Shown in pieces: positions 22,191 to 33,654 of a stretch of 64,000 nucleotides of DNA. The translations under genes were made by a program, and so were the position numbers. The notes beneath the pieces were generated by a model, which worked only from the letters and a program-made list of their open reading frames with translations, did no database searches and had not been told where the DNA came from. Within the stretch, counting starts at the first letter, position 1. Each line of letters begins with the position of its first letter. Source of the DNA: Brachionus rotundiformis (taxonomy: Eukaryota > Rotifera > Eurotatoria > Ploima > Brachionidae); NCBI GenBank assembly GCA_016802295.1, contig JAESIW010000118.1, positions 71,727-135,726 on the forward strand, in the 5' to 3' direction.

Positions 22191-22247
22191 CTGAATATTA
22201 GGACATGGTCCATGTCACATGGACCATATGAAATCAATAATTCAGTA
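22191..22247 (+). repeat. Duplicated scrap of the giant PLC gene's ankyrin exon with a hairpin insertion
   Basis: The 27 bases from 22191 (CATAACTGTCCTGAATATTA onward) are identical to 13205-13231 in the ankyrin exon. The copy then carries about 16 extra bases that build a perfect hairpin, GGTCCATG-TCA-CATGGACC, and afterwards resumes matching the exon (ACCATATGAAA, TAATAATTCAGTA with a few differences) up to 22247. It sits directly upstream of the LINE relic. Confidence 0.85.
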
Positions 22248-23200
22248 ATTCTTTCTCAGAGAGATTTAGTGATTCTCTTGATGATGTGTTTTTGATACAA
22301 ATTGTTCATTCACCCATTTATCAATTAAGTTCAGAGGTTATGGGTAATATTTTGGACTTGGTTATTACAGAAGAACATAACCGTATTACAGAAATAAGTT
22401 TGGTCCAACTCTAGGTAAAGTAAGGCTTAGGTCTGACTTTAAACTGGACTTTCAATTTAAAAGAAAGTAAAGTCTCGAAGTTTACCAGCCAGAAATTTAT
22501 GTATAGTAAAGGTGATTATACATTGATTACTCAACAATTATTAGAAATCGATTTGTCTCATGAGTTAAATAACTTAAACGTTAATGATGCATACGATATT
22601 TTTCTAATACCTGCGATCCCTTTATACCAAAAGTACGAGTTTATGAAACAAAACTAACCAAGCTCTCAAAATCAGTCCCTAAACTTATCCATTAATATAT
22701 CAATAATAAGAATAGAAACAGCTCTGGATCGAAGGAAATTAAGCATCTATAGATAATGCCCCTAAATCTTTTCCATTTTTTGACAAAGTCACTAATTTTA
22801 ATTGTCCTAATGATATTGACCAAATTGCTAACAATGAAAAAGTTTTAAAGAAGCTGACCCCGCTAAATGTAAACAAAAAGTTTTAGGAATTAAAATATTG
22901 AATGCTCTATTCTAATCTCAAAGTAAGAAGGATGTAGGAGACTTAATCCAGCATTTTGAAATTATTAATGGATATGAAATTATCAATTTTGAAAATGGTA
23001 TTAATTATTCTCGAAACTAATCGTATAGCTTAAGAAGACATGACAAATGTATGGTTAGAGAAGATGTGAAAAGTTGCATTCAACGATATCATTTCTTAAC
23101 AAATCGAGTAGTTAATGTCTGGAATAATCTAACTCAGTACATCGTCAATTGCGAATCAATAATTAACTTCAAAATTAAATGGACAAAAAAATAACAATAA
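22248..23200 (+). mobile_element. Decayed non-LTR retrotransposon (LINE) lacking its reverse transcriptase core
   Basis: About 22250-22410 reads FSDSLDDVFLIQIVHSPIYQ then GNILDLVITEEHNRI, which matches the end of an apurinic-type LINE endonuclease (NxLDLVxT). GDYTLITQQLLEIDLS near 22510 matches the linker after it. The 3' part reads DVGDLIQHFEIINGYEI near 22935, then SLRRHDKC, RYHFLTNRVVNVWNNLTQYI and INFKIKW up to about 23190, which is the usual LINE C-terminus (RGDLIQ, LRRH, FFxNRV, WNxLP, FK). Stops and frameshifts interrupt every part, and the RT palm with its YxDD motif is missing between them. The copy is dead. Confidence 0.75.
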
Positions 23201-23461
23201 TAAATTGATTTGCAAATTCTTAGAAAATTCATATATATTAAACATAAGTTAATTGAATCTTAAGTTTTATTAAAAATTAATTAAATTGATGCATGGAACA
23301 AATGTCTAATTATGCCTATTTTAAAAATGATAAAATACTTTTTTATCCCAAAAAAAATTTATTCTAAAATGTTTCCAGATTCAGAATAAAGGTTTAAAAA
23401 CAAGCTAAATCAGTTTTAATTACACAATTTATTTCTTGATATTATATTTAACTGAACTAAA
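23201..23461. other. Intergenic, AT-rich
   Basis: Probably the LINE 3' tail (A-rich at 23180-23210) and flanking DNA. Nothing else is visible. Confidence 0.4.
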
Positions 23462-23587
23462 TCATTTTTTTTGTTTTTTCTCACTTTTGCTACATGCTAA
23501 GTAACATGAAAATAAACAACTCAAAATTTCATTGCATTCAGAATTGCATTGATCACATATGTTAAAACCATTACTTGTAGGCATCAT
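23462..23587 (-). CDS. Possible small Cys-rich peptide or terminal exon, 41 codons
   Basis: From a double ATG (23587) the frame reads MMPTSNGFNICDQCNSECNE and then continues with ILSCLFSCYLACSK and a lysine-rich tail before TGA. Six cysteines occur within 23 residues, with spacing CxxCxxxC then CxxxCxxxC. There is no signal peptide. A good acceptor (TTTTTAAAG) sits 8 nt before the ATG, so this may be the last exon of a longer gene whose other exons I could not find. The function is unknown; cysteines spaced in this way suit metal binding or palmitoylation near a hydrophobic face. Confidence 0.35.
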   Translation of the reverse strand: MMPTSNGFNICDQCNSECNEILSCLFSCYLACSKSEKKQKK

Positions 23588-24791
23588 AAAAATGACTTTA
23601 AAAATTAGAAAAAGCCTAAGTTAATGTTTTAAATGTTGTTGTTTAAAAGAATACAATTTATTTGTTAAATTACCCGAAAACGATTTTTAAATTCATTACA
23701 CTTTTAATTAAAAGTATTAATTTAAAAAATGATTTTTAAAGAAATTTTTATTAATAAAAATTGATATTTTGGTTAATCTTTTTAAATATCATTCCATATT
23801 AAAAAATAAAATTTCTTTCTTTTTTAAATACAATTATTTTTAGATCTAATTTAACCTAAGTGGAAATTATCTTATTTTAGAGTACTTTTTTTAGAAATTA
23901 CTTGAATAGATAATTTTTTTTTGCTAATAATAAAAAACAAACAAATTTAAACTTCACATAAGCTTTATAAATATGATTAAACAATTTTTTTTAAATATTC
24001 TTACGACTTTTTTAAAATCGATTTTAAAAAGGACAGTTTGAACCTGAAAATCGAACTCTGATTTTTGATTTTGTTAAAAAACCAAAATGATATTTGAATC
24101 AACTTAGAATTCTAAAAATGTCGATTTTTCGTATTATTACTTGACAAAAAATGAATAAAATTTATATGATAATATTATATTAACTTTTGTAATCATTAGT
24201 TATATGAATTTGAATACTTTTAACTTTTATTTGTTGATTAGCTTCAAAAATGTCCTGAGTATGAGAGACTAATCTGATAGAAACCCTAATTAAAAAAATT
24301 AGTTTAAATTTTTTTGCTTAATTTTTTGATTTCAAATTTATAAAATGAAAATTACTTTTTACAAAAAGTTAAATGCACACAAATATTTTAAAAACTTAAA
24401 TTAATAATCATTGATTGAAAAACTGTTTTAAATCTTAAATAGATTGACAGTTTTAATTGACTTTTTAATATAAAATACCATTTATTACTGTTTTGAGATT
24501 TTTTAAAATAAATTTATCAAAATTTCAAACCCGGTTTTTTAATAATTTTATTTAAAAAAAAATTAAGTTTTTGTACAATATATTTATATATTAATCATAA
24601 TATTTCAGTTAATGTATGTATTTTTCAAGTTATAAGAATTCATTATTGGTCTGAAATACAATTTTTTTTCTATATTCAGTTTAAAGTTTCTAGAAAACCC
24701 AAAAAGGTTTACCGGACTTCAAGTATTTTTTTCTTTATTACAAAAAAAAACCAAAACCAGGTAAAATAGAGAAAAGTTTTTCATTTTTACA
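23588..24791. other. Intergenic, AT-rich
   Basis: Contains the 3' flank of the CREBRF-like gene. No ORF, RNA gene or repeat that I can support. Confidence 0.4.
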
Positions 24792-27321
24792 TTAAAAAAA
24801 TTGTGTTTCATTAAAAGATGACGATTCAACTTGGTACGTGTTTGACGTCATCGAATTTGAATATTGGTCGTTAAATTGATTTAGATCAATTAAACTATGT
24901 TTGCCTATTTTTCCAGTCAAAGGATGCCCACCTATGGATCGTTTTTTTTCAATAGCCATCATTATTGAGTGAACATAGCCATCTGTATTGCCCGCAACTC
25001 TTGTTCCTAATTTTTAAAATTTAAATAACTTTTTAATTTTTGCCATTTTAGCTCTAAAACATTGGCAAATATTGTCAAAATAAAATATTATTTTTGATTG
25101 ATTTGAAAAGAGAAAATAAGTCAAGAGGTCAAAATTAATTTCAACCAATTCTTTTAGGCTAATAACCGACTTAGAATAATCTTACTTATTTTTTGCTTAA
25201 TTGATTCATCTATAAGATCAACCATTTTTCGATCCTGTGGAAGTAAATTTGGCTGAGTCAATTTTTTTCGAATCAATTCTCTAGCCGAATTGATACAATC
25301 AATAAATTGTTCTGAAATAAAATTTTTATATATTTTTGTTTTTAAGTTTTTAAATAATTCATTAGAACTCTTACTATGCTCTTCATTCAAGCCAAACAAC
25401 TTAATTTTGTTAGCTTCATGTTGTGCCTTTTTTTTTAATCTACATGCTCTACTTGCAATTTTATTTTTTTCCCTTTTCAGATTAACTCTCTCACCATCAA
25501 AACTGTTACTTAAATTGGCCCCATTAGTGGGAACAAAATTGTTTATTTGATAAGATTTTTGAATGAAATCTTTTATTTGGTTTCCTAAATTATACAATTT
25601 TTCTGCATTAGGAGTCACATCATTGCCATCACCTTTTCTAAGCTTGTTTAAAGACGTTCCATTTTTTGAATTAAGTGATTGCAATTGAAATACAGGATCG
25701 TAAAAATCCCTATGCAAATGAGGATCTTTGTTCCGCAAAGTCAAAACTTTTTTAGTCTTTGGTCCCTTTGACTGAATATTATATTGCCAAAAGTAAGCAT
25801 CACGATTTTTCGACATCATCAAATCAAACAATGATTCTGAATTGACATAAGAACCTGGTGCGGATTGCAAAGATTTTTTCTTAGAATCATTTGAATCAGA
25901 ATCACTGAAATCCGAATCTTCGTCATCTGATTCTTTTTTAGTTCTTTTGTTCTGAAGTTGCCTTTTAGCTTTTTTATTCAATAATTTTTTGACTGTTTTA
26001 TTTACTGGCAGACTAGATGAAATAGTTGATGGCTGAAATGTAGATTGATATGATGAAGAAAATGGTTGAAGTCTCAGGTTTGAAAATAAAGCATCTGAAT
26101 CGTTGTTTAAATTACTTGATTCTTTTTGATTTAATTTTTCTGATTTTGATCGCTTCATATTTTCATCATCATCGTCAGTTTCATCTTCTGATTCGTCTTC
26201 AGTTTCATCTGTATCGTCCTCCTCACTTTCTTCGTCCTCTATTTTAAAATTAAGCAAATCTGTTTGCTGATCAAGAAAAAAGTCGTTTAAATTTTCATCA
26301 AATATTGGAGAAGATAGTTTTAATTTTGAAAATTTATCATCTTCGATTGGATCAATAAGCTCAGTTTTGACAATTATCTGATCAAGATTTGTTGACGATG
26401 GTCTCTTGTTTGGTGGAGTTTCCAAAAGTGGACTGTTTGAACGTTTGAAATTTAAATAATTTGATGGCAAACTAGATGAATAGATATGTTCATTGTAATT
26501 CAAATTATAACTATTAAATTGATAGCTAGAATCTTGTGCTTGATGGTTCTGATTTAAAATTAGTTGAGTTAGAACAGGATCAGATCTTTGTGATTCTAAA
26601 TTTTGAAACTCCGAATTTGAAGGAAGCGAGCAAGCAATACTGTTAGCCGGAGTGCTAATTCCTGCATTCAAAAATTGCAAATCAGAGTCCAATTCTTCTT
26701 CAATTTTCATTATATTTCTTTGTTTATGAGTGTTCAGTTGGTGATGAAGTTTCCTTGACGATTTTGGTTGAAGCTGTTGCTGAACAAACGAGTTGTTATT
26801 CAAGTCCAAGTCTGTTTTGAATAAAAATGAAGGATTTATTTGATTCGAGCAATTCTCATCTTCATTCATAGGATTTACGAAAGATGCAGATGAGGTCGAC
26901 GAAGACTGAGTGTTATCAGAAAGAGTTGTGTTGACAAGTAATGATTCTAGATCGAATTGAATATCACTTTGAAATTGATAAACAGGCTGATTTTGAAAAG
27001 AACAGTGATATTGCTGCTGTGGAAGGTATTGCTGAGGTGAAAGGGAATATGAAGCCGGCGATATTGAAGTGTCCATTATACCTGGATCAAACTGGGTAGA
27101 ATCTTCTTGATTTAGCCGCGGCTGCCAATTAAGAGAAGAGTTGTGCAGACTAGCTGAATTTACATTTGCTACCATCTGCTGTTGATTACTTCCAATAGGA
27201 ATTGGATTACTCTTTGAAAAAAATTAGAATTTGCTCAAACTTTGATAAGAAATCTTACCATTTGTCTGAATTCTGAATTTAAATGAATCTGATTACTTAT
27301 ATTTGGAGACGATTTGGTCAT
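24792..27321 (-). CDS. crebrf: CREBRF/REPTOR-like bZIP transcription factor
   Basis: Three exons: 27321-27259 (MTKSSPNISNQ, ATG start), 27211-25186 and 25006-24792, joined in phase. The product is about 767 residues. The N-terminal part is Ser/Asn/Gln-rich with an acidic stretch (EDEESEEDDTDETEDESEDE) typical of activation regions. The DNA-binding block LKREKNKIASRACRLKKKAQ with HEANKIKLFGLN following is the hallmark of CREBRF and insect REPTOR, which are nuclear regulators downstream of mTORC1 and stress. A conserved segment before it (RNKDPHLHRDFYDPVFQLQ) and the C-terminal VAGNTDGYVHSIM, encoded by the last exon, also fit the family. The zipper is short, as in CREBRF. No regulatory motif was identified upstream. 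Confidence 0.88.
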
Positions 27322-30300
27322 GGCTAAGAAATTTTTTTCTAAATTTCTTTTTTTTTAAATTAGAATAAATTCATTCATTATCTATTATTAATGATTGAAA
27401 GGATTAATTTTGTGTTTGTGAGTTTGTGCCATGGTCTTTTAAAAATAACTCAAATTTTTTTTGAATTATTTATTCGAATTTTTGGTTGATTGATTGAAAT
27501 TGTAGAATGCATAGTTTCTAATAAAAGAGAGCAAAAGAAAAGAATGAGATATGAGCCGAAATTGCCTCTTGAATGCAAATGAGGAAAAAAAGAATTTTTT
27601 ATGAAAATTTATTAAAATTCACAGTATATTTCTATTTAGCTCCTTTATAAAAATCTTAAATTTATTGCAATTATGGAGTTTCTAACTTGATTGAATAGAT
27701 TTTTTATGATAATAAATTTTCAGTTAAAATTTTGATTTGCATAAAATTTTAATCACGTGAAGAAAATAAATATAATTTAAACGCAAAATCTCCTGATAAC
27801 ATAAATCACTTTCATTTGAGTTTGAATATCAACTGGGTGTGAATATATATTCTAATGGTTAAATTAATTTGTATACTTTTAATCTGATGGTCTCGTAGTT
27901 TAATTATTTGCTGGAATTGAGATAATTTTATTCCAAGTTACTTGCCTAATATAAATAAACTCTTTATAATATCACGAAAGCTAATACCGACCGTAATTAA
28001 TTTTATTTTTTTTAAATGCTCTTTAAAAGAAATAATCTTTTTTGTTCAAAGTGAGAGTTTAATTAAATGAAAATTTTATACTGTTTACCAGATAGTATAT
28101 TTCCGTATCGAATGTCTAGATTTGGCTTTTAATTTGTGTTTTGACTACATCTATTCGTTTATTTGTCTTTTTTTGTATGCAACATATATTTTTAATTAAA
28201 ATTACTAGGTTTTAAAGTATCAACTAGAAACTAGAATTAACAGATGCTATACCAGACAATCAAATATCTTAGTTAAAAAGTACACCTATTAAATTAAACG
28301 AAAGTTTTTTTTAACATTTGATAAGCTACTAAATTATGAATCGGTTTTAGGATAAAAGAACAAGCTAAAAATGTTTAGAATTTTTTTACATAATGAATCG
28401 AACGAGTTCATATATTTTAAAGGGAAATATTTGAAATAATAATAATGATTGAATCACATGATTTTTTAGAATGTATGATAATTAAATTAATATAATCAAA
28501 ACAGGGTTTTGTCTTGAATTTTTTTAACAAAGTAAAAACTCTAAAAAACCTATCGCCATCTTAGAAATTGAATAACTTTTTAACTAAAATAAGTTACGTA
28601 ACATATAATTAGCATTTATTATGTATTCATTAAAATTTTTTCCTCAATTTAAAACAGTATATTTATTTAGGAAAGGATACTATCTCAAGATGATTTAAAA
28701 GTGCTTAACTTAAGAAAAATATGAATGGCTAAATTAATATGACAATTCATAATTCAATATTAAATATATTTTTTTATAATCGTCTGTAAAATTAATATTA
28801 TTTTTCTACTAAATTACATAAAGATATTTTACGATCATTTTTTAATCATTTCATTTTTAAATAATAAATTTAAAGGATTAAGTTTCAAAAACATTTTCTT
28901 AACTGTTATTTATATTAAAGAGTGAGATCTAAAGGTTTTCACTTAAACATAGTAATTTGGTTTCAAATCCTCCCAGCTTACTATTTATTCAGAAAAAATA
29001 ATCCAAAGAAAGTATTGAACTCTAAAAATTGTATTAATTATCATTATGATGTCCTAGAATTCAATTAAACTATACAAAAAAAAACGAAGTGCTCAATTTA
29101 ACAGTCCGAACATCTGTATTTTAGATTTGAATGTCTAGAACTATAAAAAATCAACAAAATCAGAATTACCAAATAAATTTCAAAAATATTAACTGAAATT
29201 CTTTAGAAATTTTTCTACAAACGTGTGTAAAATATTTAATATCAAAATTCTTTGATATTTGATAACTTATCAATTTTTTTTCGTGAAGTTTTTTTATGTT
29301 CGAAAAGCATTTATTAAATTAAGAACTCTCTTAAAAACTCTTTTATTTATTTCAAAAGATTTATATAAAAGATTATTCAGAAAGTATAGCTCTTTTATAG
29401 CTCAAAAGTCAAATAGATTAAAATTTTTAATTTAACAACAAATCGAAAAATAATAGTTTCTTCAATCTTCGAGACTTTAATTTCGATTAATTAAATATTA
29501 ATTTATTAAAACTCATTAATTAATTGGATTATTTTTTAGAAATTGAATTATCAAAAATGTCATTTTAATAGTTTCTATGGATCTTTTCAAAATTATTAAA
29601 ATACCACAACAAGAATATTTTTTTAAATGAATTGATTAAAAAAATTTTGCCTATTTTGATAGTCCTTGTACTGAAATAAAATTCAATGTCTCCTCAATTC
29701 AATAATATTTAATATGGAATAAAATATAATATAAATAATTCAAGAAAAGAGAAAATTTTTTCAAACATTTTCGATTTTGATATTTTCTAAAAATGTTTAA
29801 TTTATTCAATACTAATTAGCTTACTTAAACTTAAAATGTAAACAAGACACTCGTATCATTATTTAAACAAACTCAGAAGTTTTGTGCATAGAAAACGAGT
29901 CTATGTCTATGATAAAATTTAATATTCTTTTAAAAAATTTTCATTTAAAAATAATTTTTATTATATTTAAATTGATATCAGGCAAAAACATCAATTGTTT
30001 AATATACTTATATTTTTATAACGTGTTGGACTTAGTTGAGGTGCAAATATAATGAAAGTATGTTGACGAGTTTTTTAGATTCAGGAGACTAAGTTATATG
30101 AATCAAAATAGTAAATTAATCAGAAATATCTATTTGACAGCTGTTAAATTTAATAAATTTAGCTACTAGACAAACTGTAAGAAGATTTTTACGAGTAAAG
30201 ATTTCAAAGTAAAATATTAAAATAGTTTAAATAGACATTGGACTGAACATTTAAACATTGAAGGAGAATGATAAGGCAAACTTTAAGTTTTTAAATATAA

Positions 30301-30399
30301 TGCATTCTTCTAAACTTTTGCAATACTCTATTTCTTTAATTTAACAAAAATTATTAATTGAAAAAATTAAAACTAATTATTAAATTGATTGTAATTTTT
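27322..30399. other. 3.1-kb intergenic region, nothing recognised
   Basis: It should hold the CREBRF-like promoter at its left end and the 3' flank of the CBM14 gene at its right end. Both strands are stop-rich with no conserved coding block and no RNA gene that I can recognise. Confidence 0.45.
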
Positions 30400-31845
30400 T
30401 CAATTTTCATTTGTAAATTTTGCGGTTTTGTTACACAAAAGTGGATTTAAATTAGAGTCTAGATCTGAAATTTCTTTTGCTGAATTCATTGAGCCAAATA
30501 TCCTCTTATTACATTGAATTCTACATGGCCATTCACATTGTTTGGTTGCATCGTTCCACCATAAATCATAATTATTCGATGCCTTCGCACATAAAAAATC
30601 TTTTTTTAAACCATTAACACAAATATGAAATACATTGCAGTATTCTGAATTCGAAACGAATGACCCATCAGGAATTCCAATGCAAAAATTAAATTTATCG
30701 GACATTGTATAAAAATAGTTTGAATTCTTATCAATCAAATAGCCTAGTAATTTTTTGCTTTCTGTTAGAAAATTATTTTCATTGTAATTAATAAAAGAAT
30801 TGTAATTTCTGTCTTGCTGTTTTAACAAAATACTCAATTCAGTTTTTGATTTATGATCATTTACTTTAAAAAAATCTTCATTTTCTATTGAATATTTTCG
30901 ATTTGACTTGTTTTTATTACAAAAATTATAAATTTTTTGAGCTTTTGAAGAACTTTCTTTTATTGATTTACCATCTATTAAAATTCCGCCAGCACTTGAA
31001 CATTGTCTTCCAGTGTCACACGGCCATTGACATAGAGCTTGAGACTGTGAAATGGATTGAGATGAGCTATGCTGTATCCACCATAATCTATCTCCTGATT
31101 GCATTTTTGGACACAAAAATTCGAATTTTATTTTATTATAACATCTATAGTAAACGTTACACCATCGACTGGAATAAAATCCGTCAGATTTGTTGTAACA
31201 AGAAAAAAACTCATTATCTCTCACATATTGATTCCATGAAATTGATTCAAAATTTCGATTGTTGTAATTTTTGGATTTGTTTTCTTGACTTTCGATTAAG
31301 TTGGTTTTTTTGTAGTCAGAACTTATACGGAAAATATTAAATTGTAATATCGCAGAAGAATTATAATTTTTTTTATTATCAATTTTAAAATCATTATAAT
31401 CTTGATTTTCGACTAATGGCAAATAATACTTTCTTGATAAACAGCCGGAATTGTTTTTTCTTTCAAACTCACACTTTTGCTTTGTTTCATCATAAAAAAA
31501 TCTTTCTCCATTGTGTATACATCCATATGTTTTTAATTTTTTACCAAACACACATGCATGATAAATGTCACAAAACTGTTCATCTTTATTCGGTCCTGTT
31601 GGTTTGTTCAAACAATTAAAACTTATTTCAGAGATTATTGGTTTATTGATTGTAGGAACAAATTTATTTTGTGGAGCAACAGCTGATTGTTGAAAAGGTA
31701 AATTACCAAACAATACAAATTGACTTTTTAATCCTTCTTTTCTAACTATCTGGTTATTTTTCCACCAGAAATCTTGAGCCATCACAGCCAAAGATCTCAT
31801 TATTAAGAAAATGCTTATTTCTATTAAATGATTTTGTGATATCAT
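30400..31845 (-). CDS. Secreted protein with three chitin-binding (CBM14/peritrophin-A) domains
   Basis: A single exon of 481 codons. The first 24 residues (HLIEISIFLIMRSLAVMAQ core) are a likely signal peptide. Three six-cysteine CBM14 domains are visible. The first is around residues 75-135, from FNCLNKPTGPNKDEQFCDIY through CEFERKNNSGC. The second is around 215-285, with CYNKSDGFYSSRWCNVYYRC and CQWPCDTGRQC. The third is around 385-450, with CIGIPDGSFVSNSEYCNVFH and CEWPCRIQC. Each has the aromatic residues (WW, FFY) that stack on chitin. Such proteins bind cuticle, lorica, trophi, egg-shell or gut chitin. Linkers between domains are long and Asn/Lys-rich. Confidence 0.88.
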   Translation of the reverse strand: MISQNHLIEISIFLIMRSLAVMAQDFWWKNNQIVRKEGLKSQFVLFGNLPFQQSAVAPQNKFVPTINKPIISEISFNCLNKPTGPNKDEQFCDIYHACVFGKKLKTYGCIHNGERFFYDETKQKCEFERKNNSGCLSRKYYLPLVENQDYNDFKIDNKKNYNSSAILQFNIFRISSDYKKTNLIESQENKSKNYNNRNFESISWNQYVRDNEFFSCYNKSDGFYSSRWCNVYYRCYNKIKFEFLCPKMQSGDRLWWIQHSSSQSISQSQALCQWPCDTGRQCSSAGGILIDGKSIKESSSKAQKIYNFCNKNKSNRKYSIENEDFFKVNDHKSKTELSILLKQQDRNYNSFINYNENNFLTESKKLLGYLIDKNSNYFYTMSDKFNFCIGIPDGSFVSNSEYCNVFHICVNGLKKDFLCAKASNNYDLWWNDATKQCEWPCRIQCNKRIFGSMNSAKEISDLDSNLNPLLCNKTAKFTNEN

Positions 31846-32606
31846 TCTTTTTTTATTTTAGCTTAAATAATTTATAAAAAAAAAGCGTCGAACTTAAATA
31901 CTTACTTTTATTTTGAAAATCTAATTAGATTATACAAAGAACTTAAAATCTTAAATTTATCTACGCATTATCACGATTTTCTAATTGAATAATAGATTTA
32001 TTTATTACAAGATAGAATAACTAGTTGGCTATTATGTGGTATTCTTAGCCGGATAAAATCAAATAGACCCACAAAAAAGACAAACACATATGACATTATA
32101 TTTTCATCTTGTTCATGGAGGTTAACCATTTTAATCAAAACATTATTTGATTTAAGCTTAGAAAAAATAGAAGTGTGTGATTGCGCAAAAAAAACTTATT
32201 ATAAAAATTTTGATATTTGTTTCTAAATATTTTAATCTTATTTAAAATAGTTAGAATTTAGTAGAAAGTTAATTTTGTATAAATATACTGTTTTTTTCTG
32301 GCGTATTAGGTAGATTTAATTTTTATAAAAAATCAGAGAGCGGGAATAGATTTTGGTCAAACAAATCAAAATTTATTCCCGCGAAAAATTTGTAATAGAA
32401 AATTTTTTCAAAAAAAAAAGAAAAGTTGAAATTGAAATTGATTGCAATTTTAATTTTGAAAGAATTTTTAATTTGCTTAAGCTTATCTAGTTTCAATTTT
32501 CAGTTATGTTTTTCTACTTTCGATTTTTCTTGTTTCAAAGTTTTTGGCAACTTAATTTACTGGAAAATGCATAGGTTTTAAAGATCTCATAAAATTTTTA
32601 TTTCAA
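31846..32606. other. Divergent intergenic region
   Basis: Separates the CBM14 gene (minus) from the small membrane protein gene (plus), so it probably carries both promoters. A TATA-like TATAAATATACTG lies near 32278. No gene is visible. Confidence 0.35.
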
Positions 32607-32945
32607 ATGATTAGTATAATAATTTCAATAATTTTGCTACATTCTTTTGCACTTTTACAGTTTGTTCTTATAAATGGCATGGCTTTATCATGTTCAGAAA
32701 ATTTTCAATTTAGAAAAACTTTCCATTTAATGCATTTACTTGCCTTTTTAACTTTTGGTATTTTATTCATGTTATATTTTGTTGTTTGTTGTATTTTATC
32801 ACAAGTAAGATATATTAAACTTATTAATTATTGTAGTAGTAGTCATACCAACTTTATCGATACAGGCTTCCTATCAACAACAAAAACCAATTCATATATT
32901 CAATTCAATTGTAGTTTTTTATTAATCGAAAAACAAGACCGATAA
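32607..32945 (+). CDS. Small two-TM membrane protein, unknown family
   Basis: An ORF of 112 codons with two strong hydrophobic segments: residues 2-27 (IISIIISIILLHSFALLQF core) and about 40-65 (MHLLAFLTFGILFMLYFVV). A short polar loop with NGMALSCSENFQFRK lies between. After LSQ a donor-like GTAAGATAT is followed 38 nt later by TAGTAG. Splicing there gives an alternative tail, SYQLYRYRLPINNKNQF, ending at a stop near 32915. Without splicing the tail runs to 32945. I do not recognise the family, and a longer multi-exon gene is possible. Confidence 0.4.
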   Translation: MISIIISIILLHSFALLQFVLINGMALSCSENFQFRKTFHLMHLLAFLTFGILFMLYFVVCCILSQVRYIKLINYCSSSHTNFIDTGFLSTTKTNSYIQFNCSFLLIEKQDR

Positions 32946-33201
32946 AATTTTCCATTAAATTTTTTTCTAATATTTTATTATAAAAATTGATTTTTTGTAT
33001 CTAACAAATTCATTAAAAAAAAACAGCAAAAAGAATATATTTAAATTAAAAATAAAAATTGATGTTTGCTAAACCTTTGATAATTTATTTTATAATTAGT
33101 AAACATCTTTAGAACTTTAGAACAAACTGTAAAATAAATATTCAGTTGATTCGAGTCGAAAGCCTTTATCACAATAATTTTTATTTTTTTATCTTTATAT
33201 A
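32946..33201. other. Convergent 3' flanks
   Basis: A short AT-rich spacer between converging genes, with no further content seen. Confidence 0.4.
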
Positions 33202-33654
33202 TTAAATTTTCATAAATGTTTCATATTTATAATCACTATCGTTTATTAGAGTTAAATTTCTATCTCTAATTAGCTTTTTATATTCGTAATATGGATCTTT
33301 ATGAGAGTGTAATTGTTTTGAATTCGGTAAATAGGACTTGATCTTCTGTGTTTTGAAAGTGTCGATCCAAAACTCCTTTTCAATTTCTCTGAGTCTTGTC
33401 TTTTTAACTCCATCGTTGTTTTTTTTCGAAACATTAGGAAGCTTGAATTCACTATAAGTATCTTTTTTTAGATAAATTCCATATGCATTCTTTTGTAAAC
33501 TTAGATTAATTGGTTTAAGAGCCTCCACTTGTTTGCTAGCTAAATTCCGTTTCATTTTTGATTCTTTGTATTTTAAAGCTATATTATTAAAGCTACTCGA
33601 TTTTCGAATAATGAGTATGTCTTCAAGACGATTGAATCCTCTTTGATTGAGCAT
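33202..33654 (-). CDS. Basic orphan protein, 150 aa
   Basis: A single-exon ORF from ATG 33654. The protein is Lys/Arg-rich without a signal peptide or membrane segment, so it is probably cytoplasmic, cytoskeletal or nuclear. A possible conserved core reads PINLSLQKNAYGIYLKKDTY, followed by EIEKEFWIDTF and a Tyr-rich tail (DPYYEYKKLI). Nothing matches a family I can name. The length and the regular amino-acid make-up, compared with the surrounding stop-rich DNA, argue for a real gene. Confidence 0.5.
   Translation of the reverse strand: MLNQRGFNRLEDILIIRKSSSFNNIALKYKESKMKRNLASKQVEALKPINLSLQKNAYGIYLKKDTYSEFKLPNVSKKNNDGVKKTRLREIEKEFWIDTFKTQKIKSYLPNSKQLHSHKDPYYEYKKLIRDRNLTLINDSDYKYETFMKI

Noticed and set aside
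30888..31340. Plus-strand 150-codon ORF opposite the CBM14 gene
   Set aside because: Antisense to a clear secreted chitin-binding protein, with no signal of its own.
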